From Caulobacteraceae bacterium UBA5005 (lineage in GTDB: Bacteria; Pseudomonadota; Alphaproteobacteria; Caulobacterales; Caulobacteraceae): 38,386 nucleotides of DNA. Of the stretch, positions 1 through 6,563 are shown one piece after another. Numbering within the stretch: position 1 is the stretch's first letter; every line of letters starts with the position of its first letter. Made by a program: the position numbers and the translations under genes. The notes under the pieces are model-generated. The model ran no database searches. It worked only from the letters and a program-made list of their open reading frames with translations, and had not been told where the DNA came from. The stretch lies in NCBI GenBank assembly GCA_002398405.1, contig DGYN01000051.1, positions 567 to 38,952 on the forward strand, given 5' to 3'.

Positions 1-251
1 GCCGCAACGCGCCCAACTCGGCGACCTCTGACTTTTTCATCTGCATCGGCCCCTCGGCCTATCTCGACGCCGACCTCACAAAGCCCGGCGATAACCTGGG
101 ATACGCAGCCTTCGGCCAGGTCGTGCAGGGGATGAACGAGGTGGTCAAAAAGATCCTTGTCGCCCCCACCTCGCCGACCAAGGGCGTGGGGGTGATGCTT
201 GGCCAGATGCTCGAGCCGCGCATCCCGATCATCACCGCGCGCCGGGTTTAG
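1..251 (+). CDS. Peptidyl-prolyl cis-trans isomerase, cyclophilin type (3' end only)
   Basis: Only the last 82 codons are in the window (reading frame from base 3, stop TAG at 249-251). The visible part contains NSATSDFFICIG followed by GYAAFGQVVQGMNEV, the typical C-terminal half of a cyclophilin barrel: the FxxFG-type strand and the V.GM..V helix seen in PpiA/PpiB proteins. Cyclophilins catalyse cis-trans isomerisation of peptidyl-proline bonds. The N-terminus is missing, so whether this copy is periplasmic or cytoplasmic cannot be decided. The tail (PTKGVGVMLGQMLEP) follows the usual pattern of alphaproteobacterial cyclophilins. Family assignment is confident; the exact paralogue is not. 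Confidence 0.8.
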   Translation, partial: RNAPNSATSDFFICIGPSAYLDADLTKPGDNLGYAAFGQVVQGMNEVVKKILVAPTSPTKGVGVMLGQMLEPRIPIITARRV

Positions 252-344
252 CTTAGCCGTAAGTTGCGGTAATCATAAGGGAACAAAGCTGCGGGGAAGG
301 CTGTTTGGGGGGTGTCGGGAGACATCAAAACCAGGAGCAGCACC

Positions 345-530
345 GTGCCCAACCAGAACGACCAAAACAACAACACGCGCCAGGACCAGGAAAACAACCC
401 GCAGCGCCAGAACCCCGGCCAGCAGCAGCAACAGCGCGAACAACAAGGCAAGGAAGGCCAGCAAGGCCAACAGTCCGAGAAGGGCGGCCAGCAAGGCGGC
501 CAGTCCGGCCAGAACAATCAGAACCGCTAA
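345..530 (+). CDS. Small Gln/Asn-rich, fully hydrophilic protein of unknown function
   Basis: A 61-residue protein read from GTG at 345, which has a good Shine-Dalgarno AGGAG at 333-337. A longer in-frame GTG at 312 has no such site. About 22 of 61 residues are Gln and 11 are Asn, and apart from the initiator there is no Ala, Val, Ile, Leu, Phe, Tyr, Trp or Cys. It uses only polar residues plus Gly and Pro, so it should be intrinsically disordered and cytosolic. No signal peptide or known domain is visible. It stands alone between the cyclophilin gene and an unrelated gene, and a rho-independent terminator follows 32 bp after the stop, which supports a real transcript. I do not recognise a family. 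Confidence 0.6.
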   Translation: MPNQNDQNNNTRQDQENNPQRQNPGQQQQQREQQGKEGQQGQQSEKGGQQGGQSGQNNQNR

Positions 531-562
531 GGTTCAGAGCCTAAACGCGGAACTGAAGGAAG

Positions 563-590
563 GGCCGTCCCGAAAGGGGCGGCCTTTTTT
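563..590 (+). terminator. Rho-independent terminator after the Gln/Asn-rich gene
   Basis: A 9-bp stem (GGCCGTCCC at 563-571 with GGGGCGGCC at 576-584, one G-U pair) with a GAAA tetraloop is followed directly by TTTTTT at 585-590. It lies 32 bp after the stop codon of the small Gln/Asn-rich gene and is oriented to end its transcript. Confidence 0.85.
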
Positions 591-639
591 CTTTGGGGCA
601 GGCATGTAGATTGCGCTGGCGCCTCTTTGGGGAAGGCTG

Positions 640-1350
640 ATGACGCCAGCGATATGGATCTTCGCAGCGCTGCTGATACTGGATCGTGCGGAGGTACGCG
701 GCCTGACCGGCGCCAAACTCGACGAGGCCTATCCCCTCCACGCCAAGCTGACTCCGACTGTGCTTGAGAATCTGACCCGCGCCACCGCGCCGTGCGGCCG
801 CCCGCCAGCCCAAGACTTCCTCGGCAACGAAGCGCGTTCCATAAGGCTCACCGGGCGGGCTCGACGCAACGGCGACACGCTTCGTGTCGGCAAGGCGGTC
901 TTCCGCGACGGCGACTTCCCAGATGACCCCGGTGAGTACGCATATGTCGGCGTCTACGCGGGTACGGGCCTCGACCTTGTCTATGTCCGTAGTTTTGAGG
1001 ACGACGGGTTTATTCTGGTCGAACCGAAGAGCGGCCGGAAGGTCCATTTCGGCGGCGTGCCGATCCCGTCGCCCTCGGGCCGCTACTGGGCGTCAACCGC
1101 AGCCGATGACATCAATTGGCAAGGCGTCGAAATCGCCGAGTACACGGCCGAAGTCTTGCGCAAACGCACGCAGTTCGACCACTTGGTTGTGGGAGAGCAC
1201 CCTTGCGGCCTGATCTGGGACTCCAACGATCGGTTCAGGATTGAGGCGGGTGATCCTCCCGGCGGGCTGACAGTTCGCCGCTGGAAGACGTCCTTCCGGC
1301 TTGAGAGCGGCAAGTGGCGCGAGGAGCGGCCTAACCCAGCACGCTCTTGA
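640..1350 (+). CDS. Hypothetical exported or membrane-anchored protein
   Basis: A 236-residue protein starting at ATG 640, preceded by GGGGAAGG. Residues 3-14 form a short hydrophobic segment (PAIWIFAALLIL), so the N-terminus is likely a signal peptide or anchor, although it lacks a clear Ala-x-Ala cleavage site. The rest is soluble, with several predicted beta-strand stretches (for example around YAYVGVYAGTGLDLVYVRSF) and two cysteines (CGRPP and PCGLIW). I do not recognise a domain. Its 3' end overlaps the convergent purQ gene by 20 bp, which is unusual but compatible with both being real because purQ is certain. Function unknown. Confidence 0.6.
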   Translation: MTPAIWIFAALLILDRAEVRGLTGAKLDEAYPLHAKLTPTVLENLTRATAPCGRPPAQDFLGNEARSIRLTGRARRNGDTLRVGKAVFRDGDFPDDPGEYAYVGVYAGTGLDLVYVRSFEDDGFILVEPKSGRKVHFGGVPIPSPSGRYWASTAADDINWQGVEIAEYTAEVLRKRTQFDHLVVGEHPCGLIWDSNDRFRIEAGDPPGGLTVRRWKTSFRLESGKWREERPNPARS

Positions 1351-1990
1351 ACAGCACCGCCCCATCCGCCGACCCCAGCTCGGCTTCGAACGCCCGGTCG
1401 GGGTGGGGCATCATGCCGAGCACATTGCCCTTGGCGTTGACGATGCCGGCGATGTTGCGGGCCGAGCCGTTGGGGTTCTCGTTGGCGTAGCGGAATACGA
1501 CCTGGCCCTCGCCTTCGAGGCGGTCGAGCAGGTCCTCATCGCCGAAGAAATTGCCCTCGCCATTGCCGATGGTCATACGCGCCGTGCGGCGCTCGCCAAA
1601 GGCCGCGGTGAAGCGGGTGTTGCCGTTGACGATCTCCAGATCGACGGGCTTGCAGATGTACTTGAGCTTTTCGTTGCGCAGCAGGGCGCCGGGCAGGAGG
1701 TGGCTTTCGCAAAGGATCTGGAAACCGTTGCAGACGCCAAGGGTCGGGACGCCGTCGTTGGCCGCCTTGACCACCGCCTTCATCACCGGGCTCTGCGAGG
1801 CCATGGCCCCGCAGCGCAGATAGTCGCCATAGGAAAAGCCGCCCGGCAGGACGATGAGGTCGAGGCCCTTGGGCAGCTCGGCGTCCCCATGCCAGACCAT
1901 CTCGACCTTGGCGCCCGTCGAGCGCTCGACACCCACGGCGCAGTCCCGGTCGCAGTTGGAGCCGGGGAAAACGATGACGGCGGCTTTCAC
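1331..1990 (-). CDS. purQ: Phosphoribosylformylglycinamidine synthase subunit PurQ (glutaminase)
   Basis: PurQ hydrolyses glutamine and passes ammonia to PurL for conversion of FGAR to FGAM, the fourth step of purine synthesis. The 219-residue length fits the small-type PurQ that works with PurS. It is a class I glutamine amidotransferase with the oxyanion region LPGGFSYGDYLR near 48-59, nucleophile Cys87 in GVCNGFQ, and His196 and Glu202 in PHPDRAFE. The start is GTG at 1990, because the protein begins MKAAVIVFPGSNCDRD as in orthologues. GAGGTGG within the end of purS serves as ribosome-binding site. The start lies one base after the purS stop, so the two are translationally coupled. purL does not follow it in this window. 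Confidence 0.96.
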   Translation of the reverse strand: MKAAVIVFPGSNCDRDCAVGVERSTGAKVEMVWHGDAELPKGLDLIVLPGGFSYGDYLRCGAMASQSPVMKAVVKAANDGVPTLGVCNGFQILCESHLLPGALLRNEKLKYICKPVDLEIVNGNTRFTAAFGERRTARMTIGNGEGNFFGDEDLLDRLEGEGQVVFRYANENPNGSARNIAGIVNAKGNVLGMMPHPDRAFEAELGSADGAVLFKSVLG

Positions 1991-1991
1991 G

Positions 1992-2231
1992 CTAGGCCAC
2001 CTCGACCCGGTAGCTTTCGATGACGGTATTGGCGAGGAGCTTCTCGCACATGGTCTTGACGTCCGCCTCGGCCTTGGCGGGATCTCCACCCGGCAGGTCG
2101 AACTCGATGGTCTTGCCGACGCGGACGTGATCGACGCCATCAAAGCCCAGGCCGTGCAGGGCGCCTTCGATGGCCTTGCCCTGCACGTCGAGGACGCCGG
2201 GCTTGAGGAACACTTGAACTTTAGCTCTCAT
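1992..2231 (-). CDS. purS: Phosphoribosylformylglycinamidine synthase subunit PurS
   Basis: PurS is the small structural subunit that bridges PurL and PurQ in the FGAM synthetase complex of organisms with the split enzyme. The 79-residue protein begins MRAKVQVFLKPGVLDVQG and continues with the family's GKAIEGALHGLGF and VRVGKTIEFDL strands. The start is ATG 2231; the upstream extension lies in a palindromic repeat and is not part of the gene. It is followed after one base by purQ. The 141 bp between purC and purS is unusually long for this operon and contains the repeat described separately, so read-through from purC may be modulated. Confidence 0.95.
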   Translation of the reverse strand: MRAKVQVFLKPGVLDVQGKAIEGALHGLGFDGVDHVRVGKTIEFDLPGGDPAKAEADVKTMCEKLLANTVIESYRVEVA

Positions 2232-2252
2232 TCGTTCGATCCAACCATTTTT

Positions 2253-2356
2253 GTCATCCCGGACGGCTACTTGGCCAATCCGGGGCCCAGGAATTTCAAG
2301 CGCCATGGCCCAGTCTCCTGGGTCCCGGCTCTTCGCTGCGCTTCGGCCGGGATGAC
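2253..2356. repeat. Nested palindromic repeat element between purC and purS
   Basis: The ends are perfect inverted copies, GTCATCCCGG at 2253-2262 and CCGGGATGAC at 2347-2356. Inside lies a second inverted pair, GGGGCCCAGGA (2282-2292) and TCCTGGGTCCC (2316-2326), which pairs with one G-U. The 104-bp element has the look of a REP/BIME-type intergenic repeat, and a second shorter element with the same arms lies at 30004-30041. It has no coding capacity. In purC-purS mRNA it would fold into a long hairpin. Confidence 0.7.
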
Positions 2357-2372
2357 AGAGAGAGAGGGGGGT

Positions 2373-3131
2373 CTAGTGGACCCCTCCCTGAATGACCGTC
2401 GGCATCTCCTTCATGATGCCAAGCCGGCGGGCGACTTCGGTGTAGCTCTCGATGACATTGCCAAGGTCCCGGCGGAAGCGGTCCTTGTCGAGCTTTTCGT
2501 TGGAGATGGTGTCCCACAGCCGGCAGCTGTCGGGGCTGATCTCGTCGGCCAGGATGACCCGGGAAAAGTCGTTCTCGAACACCCGGCCAAACTCGATCTT
2601 GAAATCCACCAGGGTGATGCCGACGCCGGAAAAAAGGCCGGTGAGGAAGTCATTGATCCGCAGCGTCATCGCCATGATGTCGTCGATCTCCTGGGTCGAG
2701 GCCCAGTTGAAGGCGGTGATGTGCTCTTCGGCGACCAGCGGGTCGTGCAGCTTGTCGTCCTTGTAGCAGAACTCGATGATCGAGCGCGGCAGGGGCTGGC
2801 CCTCCGGCAGGCCGAACCGCTTGGAAAGGCTGCCGGCCGCGATGTTGCGGCAGATGACCTCCAGCGGAATAATCTCCACTTCCTTGATCAGCTGCTCGCG
2901 CAGGTTCAGGCGGCGGATGAAATGGGTCTGGATGCCGATCCCGCCCAGCCGCGTCATCATATATTCGCTGATGCGGTTGTTGAGCACGCCCTTGCCTTCC
3001 ATGGACGCCTTCTTCTCGCCGTCGAAGGCGGTGAAGTCGTCCTTGAAGTACTGGATCAGGGTGCCGGGTTCAGGGCCTTCGTACAGGATCTTGGCCTTGC
3101 CCTCGTAGATCTTCTTGCGGCGGGTCGTCAT
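2373..3131 (-). CDS. purC: Phosphoribosylaminoimidazole-succinocarboxamide synthase
   Basis: PurC (SAICAR synthetase) joins CAIR and aspartate with ATP. The 252-residue protein begins MTTRRKKIYEGKAKILYEG, the standard N-terminal ATP-binding motif, and carries both family signatures: EVICRNIAAGSLSKR in the middle and LVDFKIEFGR further on. The start is ATG 3131, with GGAGAAGG eight bases upstream; the ORF is open further upstream but that part is not conserved-looking and contains a terminator hairpin. It is the first gene of a purC-purS-purQ run on the minus strand. No purine riboswitch is visible in the 150 bp upstream. Confidence 0.97.
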   Translation of the reverse strand: MTTRRKKIYEGKAKILYEGPEPGTLIQYFKDDFTAFDGEKKASMEGKGVLNNRISEYMMTRLGGIGIQTHFIRRLNLREQLIKEVEIIPLEVICRNIAAGSLSKRFGLPEGQPLPRSIIEFCYKDDKLHDPLVAEEHITAFNWASTQEIDDIMAMTLRINDFLTGLFSGVGITLVDFKIEFGRVFENDFSRVILADEISPDSCRLWDTISNEKLDKDRFRRDLGNVIESYTEVARRLGIMKEMPTVIQGGVH

Positions 3132-3172
3132 GGTCTTAGCCTTCTCCGCGGGCGAGGTGTGAGGGCGGCCGG

Positions 3173-3203
3173 AAAATGAAAAGCGCGCGGGCGTTCCGCG
3201 CGC
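3173..3203 (-). terminator. Rho-independent terminator between the VOC gene and purC
   Basis: On the minus strand an 8-bp stem GCGCGCGG/CCGCGCGC (plus-strand arms 3196-3203 and 3183-3190) with a 5-base loop is followed by a T-rich run, TTTTCATTTT (plus 3173-3182). It lies 82 bp beyond the stop of the minus-strand VOC gene and 42 bp before purC. It should end VOC transcription and separate purC expression from it. Attenuation of purC is a less likely alternative. Confidence 0.65.
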
Positions 3204-3284
3204 GGGTTCCGACTCAAGGGCCTCGCCCATTCAGGCTGGCGCAAAATACCGGAACGGGCCCGGTGACGCAAACCCCTGAGCAAC

Positions 3285-3689
3285 TCAGCCGGCCGCGAGA
3301 CGAAGCTCCACCGTGTTGCCTGCCGGGTCCTTGATGTAGAGCGACAGGCGTCCGTCCTCGACCTGCTCCTCGATAATCGCCACGCCGTGGGCCGAAAGGT
3401 GGGCGCGCACCGCCGCTTCGTCAGTTGTGGCCAGGGAGACGGCGAAATGGTCGATATTTCGCCCGCCCTCGACATCTGGCCTTGCCCAGGCGCCCTCGTT
3501 GGTCTTCCAATCGACCAAGGCGATCTGGCCGGAACCAGCGTCCAGCATGGCCATTCCATAGGGGTCGAGACGGCTTGCGAGTTTAGCGCCGACGACCATC
3601 TGATAGAAGTTCAGGGCGGCGTCCATGTCGTCGACGAGCAGGAGCAGGTGATCTAGGGCCACGAGGGTGAAGGGCGCAGACGGCTTCAA
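3285..3689 (-). CDS. VOC family protein (glyoxalase/dioxygenase superfamily)
   Basis: A 134-residue single-unit vicinal oxygen chelate protein of the type often labelled 'VOC family virulence protein'. The two beta-alpha-beta-beta-beta modules are visible: LDHLLLLVDDMDAALNFYQ at 12-30 and IDHFAVSLATTDEAAVRAHL at 79-98, ending in YIKDPAGNTVELR. Candidate metal ligands are His14, His81 and Glu128. The start is taken as TTG 3689, because AAGAGG lies five bases upstream. The nearby ATG at 3694 opens only Met-Arg-stop and abuts AAGAGG, so it cannot be the start. A GTG at codon 10 is an alternative. The substrate cannot be told from sequence. A terminator follows. Confidence 0.8.
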   Translation of the reverse strand: MKPSAPFTLVALDHLLLLVDDMDAALNFYQMVVGAKLASRLDPYGMAMLDAGSGQIALVDWKTNEGAWARPDVEGGRNIDHFAVSLATTDEAAVRAHLSAHGVAIIEEQVEDGRLSLYIKDPAGNTVELRLAAG

Positions 3690-3722
3690 CGCATCCTCTT
3701 TACAGCTTTAGGTCGATACGGA

Positions 3723-3749
3723 TTGCCCGCGGGCTCGCCGCGCTATAGA
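3723..3749 (+). promoter_or_regulatory. Candidate housekeeping promoter for the zeta-type ATPase inhibitor gene
   Basis: TTGCCC at 3723-3728 and GCTATAGA at 3742-3749 are separated by 13 bases. This approximates the Caulobacter sigma-73 consensus (TTGACGS, 10-14 bases, GCTANAWC). The -10-like element lies 30 bp before the ATG at 3780. The match is by eye only. Confidence 0.4.
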
Positions 3750-3779
3750 CCACCGCCAGTTTCGCCGATTGGGGATTAC

Positions 3780-4097
3780 ATGACTACCTTTGACGACCGC
3801 GAGAAAGGTTTCGAACGCAAGTTCGCCCTGGATCAGGATCAGGAGTTCAAGGCCGGCGCGCGCCGTAACCGTCTCCTCGGCGAGTGGGCGGCGGAACTGA
3901 TGGGACTGAACGATGCGGCCGATTACGCCAAGGCCGTGGTCAAGTCCGACTTCGAACAACCTGGCGACGAGGACGTCCTGCGCAAGGTCTTCGGCGACCT
4001 GAACAGCGCCGGCGTCGACATCACCGAGGGCGCCGTCCGCCGCAAGATGGACGAGCTGTTGTCCGTCGCCCGCGAACAGGTCAAGGCGGGGAAGTAG
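3780..4097 (+). CDS. DUF1476 family protein, F1-ATPase inhibitor zeta-subunit type
   Basis: A 105-residue protein beginning MTTFDDREKGFERKFALDQD, the hallmark of the DUF1476 family. Its Paracoccus denitrificans member is the zeta subunit, which binds F1 and blocks ATP hydrolysis. The N-terminal basic, helix-forming stretch (about 1-20) corresponds to the inhibitory region. The C-terminal remainder (FKAGARRNRLLGEWAAELMG onward) is the expected four-helix part. Length and charge pattern are normal. It is transcribed alone on the plus strand, within the otherwise minus-strand purine region, from a candidate promoter at 3723-3749. The function in this organism is inferred from the family. Confidence 0.92.
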   Translation: MTTFDDREKGFERKFALDQDQEFKAGARRNRLLGEWAAELMGLNDAADYAKAVVKSDFEQPGDEDVLRKVFGDLNSAGVDITEGAVRRKMDELLSVAREQVKAGK

Positions 4098-4104
4098 GCC
4101 GCCC

Positions 4105-5169
4105 TCAGGCTTTTTTGCCTGACACTGAATTCACGAAATCGACCAGGGCGCGGTTGACCTCCGCCGCCCGCTCCTGCTGCACCCAGTGCCCGGCGCCGGG
4201 ATAGAGGGTGACGCCCCTAAAGTCCTCGCAGACCCGGCTCATCTGGGTGGTCAGCCGTTCGGCCGTGGCGCCGCCGATGACCACGTCCTTTTCGCCGGCC
4301 AGGAAGATCACCGGCTGCTTGACCTTGACGCCGGTCAGGTGGGGCGTCGTCTCCCAGTTGCGGTGGAAGTTGCGGTAATAGTTGATCCCGCCCCGGAAGC
4401 CCGCGCGGGAAAACTCATTCACATAGTAGTCGAGGTCCTGCTGGCTCAGCCAGGGCGGCAGAGCTTTGGGCTTTCCCCGGCGGCCGATCCAGCCGCCCGC
4501 TGACCGCTTGGGGTCGGTGATGGTGGGGGCTTCCGTCGGGGTATCCGGCGAGGTGTAGAGCATGGAAAGGATGCCGCGCGGATCGGCGTCGAACTCCGCC
4601 TCGGCCGCGCCCGGCTCCTGGAAGTAGAGGATGTAATAGAAGTTGTCCCCGTAGGCCCGCCTCATCCCCTCGATGGGCGAGGCGGCGCCCCGGCCGCCGT
4701 AGGGAACGCTCATCGCCGCATAGGCGGTGAACTTGTCCGGATGCAGCAGCAGGGCCTGCCAGCCGACGATCGAGCCCCAATCGTGGCCGACCAGGATGGC
4801 GGTCTTTTCGCCCAGCGCCGTGACCAGGCCCGCGAGGTCGGCGGTGAGGTGGTGGATGTCGTAGTCCTCGACGGCCTTGGGCTTGTCGCTGGAGCCGTAG
4901 CCGCGCATGTCCGGCGCCACGGCGCGGTAGCCGGCGGCGGCGAGCGCCGGGAGCTGATGGCGCCAGCTGTACCAGGACTCCGGCCAGCCGTGGACGAACA
5001 GCACCAGCGGCCCCTTGCCCATCTCGGCGACACGCAGCTTGACGCCGTTGGTGCGGACGGTGCGAAGCCGCACGCCTTTCGGGGGCTGAGCTTCAGCGGC
5101 GGTGGCGGTGAGCCCCGCGGCGGCGGCTGTGACGATGGCGGTGCGGCGCGACATCGAACCTTTGTTCAT
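4105..5169 (-). CDS. Exported epoxide-hydrolase-like alpha/beta hydrolase
   Basis: A 354-residue alpha/beta hydrolase with an N-terminal export signal: SRRTAIVTAAAAGLTATAAEAQ includes twin arginines, so Tat export is plausible, with cleavage near residue 28. The soluble epoxide hydrolase pattern is present: HGWPES at 60-65 (oxyanion), nucleophile Asp130 in GHDWGS, Asp295 in GEKDV, and His328 in AGHW. Such enzymes open epoxides by an Asp-ester intermediate; haloalkane dehalogenases share the fold, but HGWPES and GHDWG favour epoxide hydrolase. The start ATG 5169 is 11 bp after the purB stop on the same strand, so it is probably co-transcribed. ATG 5154 is an alternative. The natural substrate is unknown. 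Confidence 0.85.
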   Translation of the reverse strand: MNKGSMSRRTAIVTAAAAGLTATAAEAQPPKGVRLRTVRTNGVKLRVAEMGKGPLVLFVHGWPESWYSWRHQLPALAAAGYRAVAPDMRGYGSSDKPKAVEDYDIHHLTADLAGLVTALGEKTAILVGHDWGSIVGWQALLLHPDKFTAYAAMSVPYGGRGAASPIEGMRRAYGDNFYYILYFQEPGAAEAEFDADPRGILSMLYTSPDTPTEAPTITDPKRSAGGWIGRRGKPKALPPWLSQQDLDYYVNEFSRAGFRGGINYYRNFHRNWETTPHLTGVKVKQPVIFLAGEKDVVIGGATAERLTTQMSRVCEDFRGVTLYPGAGHWVQQERAAEVNRALVDFVNSVSGKKA

Positions 5170-5180
5170 GAGCTGGCCTT

Positions 5181-6488
5181 CTAGGCTGGACCGAACACCC
5201 GGGCGAACACGGTGTCCACGTGCTTGAAGTGGTAAGCGTTGTCGAACAGGGCTTCCAGCTCGGCGTCCGGGATCGCCCTGGAGACGATCGGGTCGGCCTT
5301 CAAGAAATCGATGAACCGGCCTTCGCCGCGCCAGACCTTCATGGCGTTGCCCTGCACCGCCGCATAGGCGTCCTCGCGGGAGACGTTCTTCTGGGTCAGG
5401 GCCAGCATGACGCGCTGGGAATGGACCAGGCCCCCCAGGCGGTCGAGGTTCTTTTCCATATTGGCCGGATAGATCATCAGGCGGTCGACGACGCTGGCCA
5501 GGCGCCGCAGGGCGAAGTCGAGATGGATGGTGGCGTCGGGGCCGATGCCGCGCTCGACCGAGGAGTGGCTGATGTCCCGTTCGTGCCAAAGGGCGACGTT
5601 CTCCAGCGCCGGGACGACGGCCGAGCGGACCAGGCGGGCCAGGCCCGTGAGGTTCTCGGTGAGGATCGGGTTCCTCTTATGCGGCATGGCCGAGGAGCCC
5701 TTCTGGCCCGGATCGAAGGGTTCTTCCGCTTCCAGAACCTCGGTGCGCTGCAGGTGGCGGATCTCGACGGCTAGGCGCTCGACCGAGGAGGCGACGACGG
5801 CCAGGGTCGCGAAATAGGCGGCGTGGCGGTCGCGGGGGATGACCTGGGTCGAGACCGGCTCGACGGCGAGGCCCATCTTTTCGGCGACATAGGCTTCGAC
5901 CCTCGGATCGACGTTGGCGAAGGTGCCGACCGCGCCGCTGATGGCGCAGGTGGCGACTTCAAAGCGCGCCATGGCCAGGCGCTCCTTGTTGCGGGCGAAC
6001 TCGGCGTAGTGGCCGGCGAGCTTGAGGCCAAAGGTGGTGGGCTCGGCGTGGATGCCGTGGCTGCGGCCAACGGTGGGCGTCAGCTTGTGTTCCAGGGCGC
6101 GCTTCTTGAGCGCGGCGAGGACGAGGTCGACATCCTCCATCAGCATGTCGGCGGCGCGGACCAGCTGGACGGAGAGACAGGTATCGAGCACGTCGGAGCT
6201 GGTCATGCCCTGGTGCAGGAAGCGGGCTTCGGCGCCGACCACCTCGGAGACGTGGGTCAAAAAGGCGATGACGTCGTGCTTGGTGGTGCGCTCGATCTCA
6301 TCGATGCGGTCGCTGTCCCAGATGGCGTCCTTGCCCCCCTTCCAGATCGCTTGCGCGGCGGCCTTGGGGATGACGCCAAGCTGCGCCATCGCGTCGGCCG
6401 CGTGGGCCTCGATCTCGAACCAGATCTTGTACTTGGTCTGAGGGGACCAGATGTCGACGGCGTCGGGACGGGCGTAGCGGGGGATCAT
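5181..6488 (-). CDS. purB: Adenylosuccinate lyase
   Basis: PurB removes fumarate from SAICAR and from adenylosuccinate, acting twice in AMP synthesis. The 435-residue protein begins MIPRYARPDAVDIWSP, the usual short-form PurB N-terminus, which fixes the start at ATG 6488. It shows GRSHGIHAEP (catalytic His region, 141-150), TSSDVLDT near 97-103, and the fumarase/lyase signature GSSAMPHKRNP at 264-274 with the catalytic serine loop. Its own upstream region carries a terminator for the MFS operon, so it probably begins a new transcript. The hydrolase gene follows after 11 bp. Together with purC, purS and purQ it forms a loose purine cluster. Confidence 0.97.
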   Translation of the reverse strand: MIPRYARPDAVDIWSPQTKYKIWFEIEAHAADAMAQLGVIPKAAAQAIWKGGKDAIWDSDRIDEIERTTKHDVIAFLTHVSEVVGAEARFLHQGMTSSDVLDTCLSVQLVRAADMLMEDVDLVLAALKKRALEHKLTPTVGRSHGIHAEPTTFGLKLAGHYAEFARNKERLAMARFEVATCAISGAVGTFANVDPRVEAYVAEKMGLAVEPVSTQVIPRDRHAAYFATLAVVASSVERLAVEIRHLQRTEVLEAEEPFDPGQKGSSAMPHKRNPILTENLTGLARLVRSAVVPALENVALWHERDISHSSVERGIGPDATIHLDFALRRLASVVDRLMIYPANMEKNLDRLGGLVHSQRVMLALTQKNVSREDAYAAVQGNAMKVWRGEGRFIDFLKADPIVSRAIPDAELEALFDNAYHFKHVDTVFARVFGPA

Positions 6489-6502
6489 CGGCGGTCCAAT
6501 GC

Positions 6503-6532
6503 GAAAAGACCCCCGGTCCTTAGAACCGGGGG
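6503..6532 (-). terminator. Rho-independent terminator after the MFS genes, before purB
   Basis: On the minus strand CCCCCGGT (plus 6525-6532) pairs perfectly with ACCGGGGG (plus 6510-6517) across a 7-base loop and is followed by TCTTTTC. It lies 32 bp beyond the stop of the last MFS gene and 15 bp before the purB ATG, so it ends MFS transcription. Confidence 0.8.
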
Positions 6533-6563
6533 CCATAACGTTCAAGGCGAGGCTTAGAGGGTG

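Noticed and set aside
1854..3179. A long plus-strand open frame (441 codons) opposite purC, purS and the start of purQ
   Set aside because: It is the antisense of certain purine genes, has Asp/Leu/Gly-rich shadow composition typical of GC-rich codon bias, no ribosome-binding site and no recognisable domain.
3132..3284. Purine riboswitch or PurR operator upstream of purC
   Set aside because: Only a terminator hairpin and GC-rich sequence are visible; no conserved aptamer core or PUR-box pattern could be recognised.
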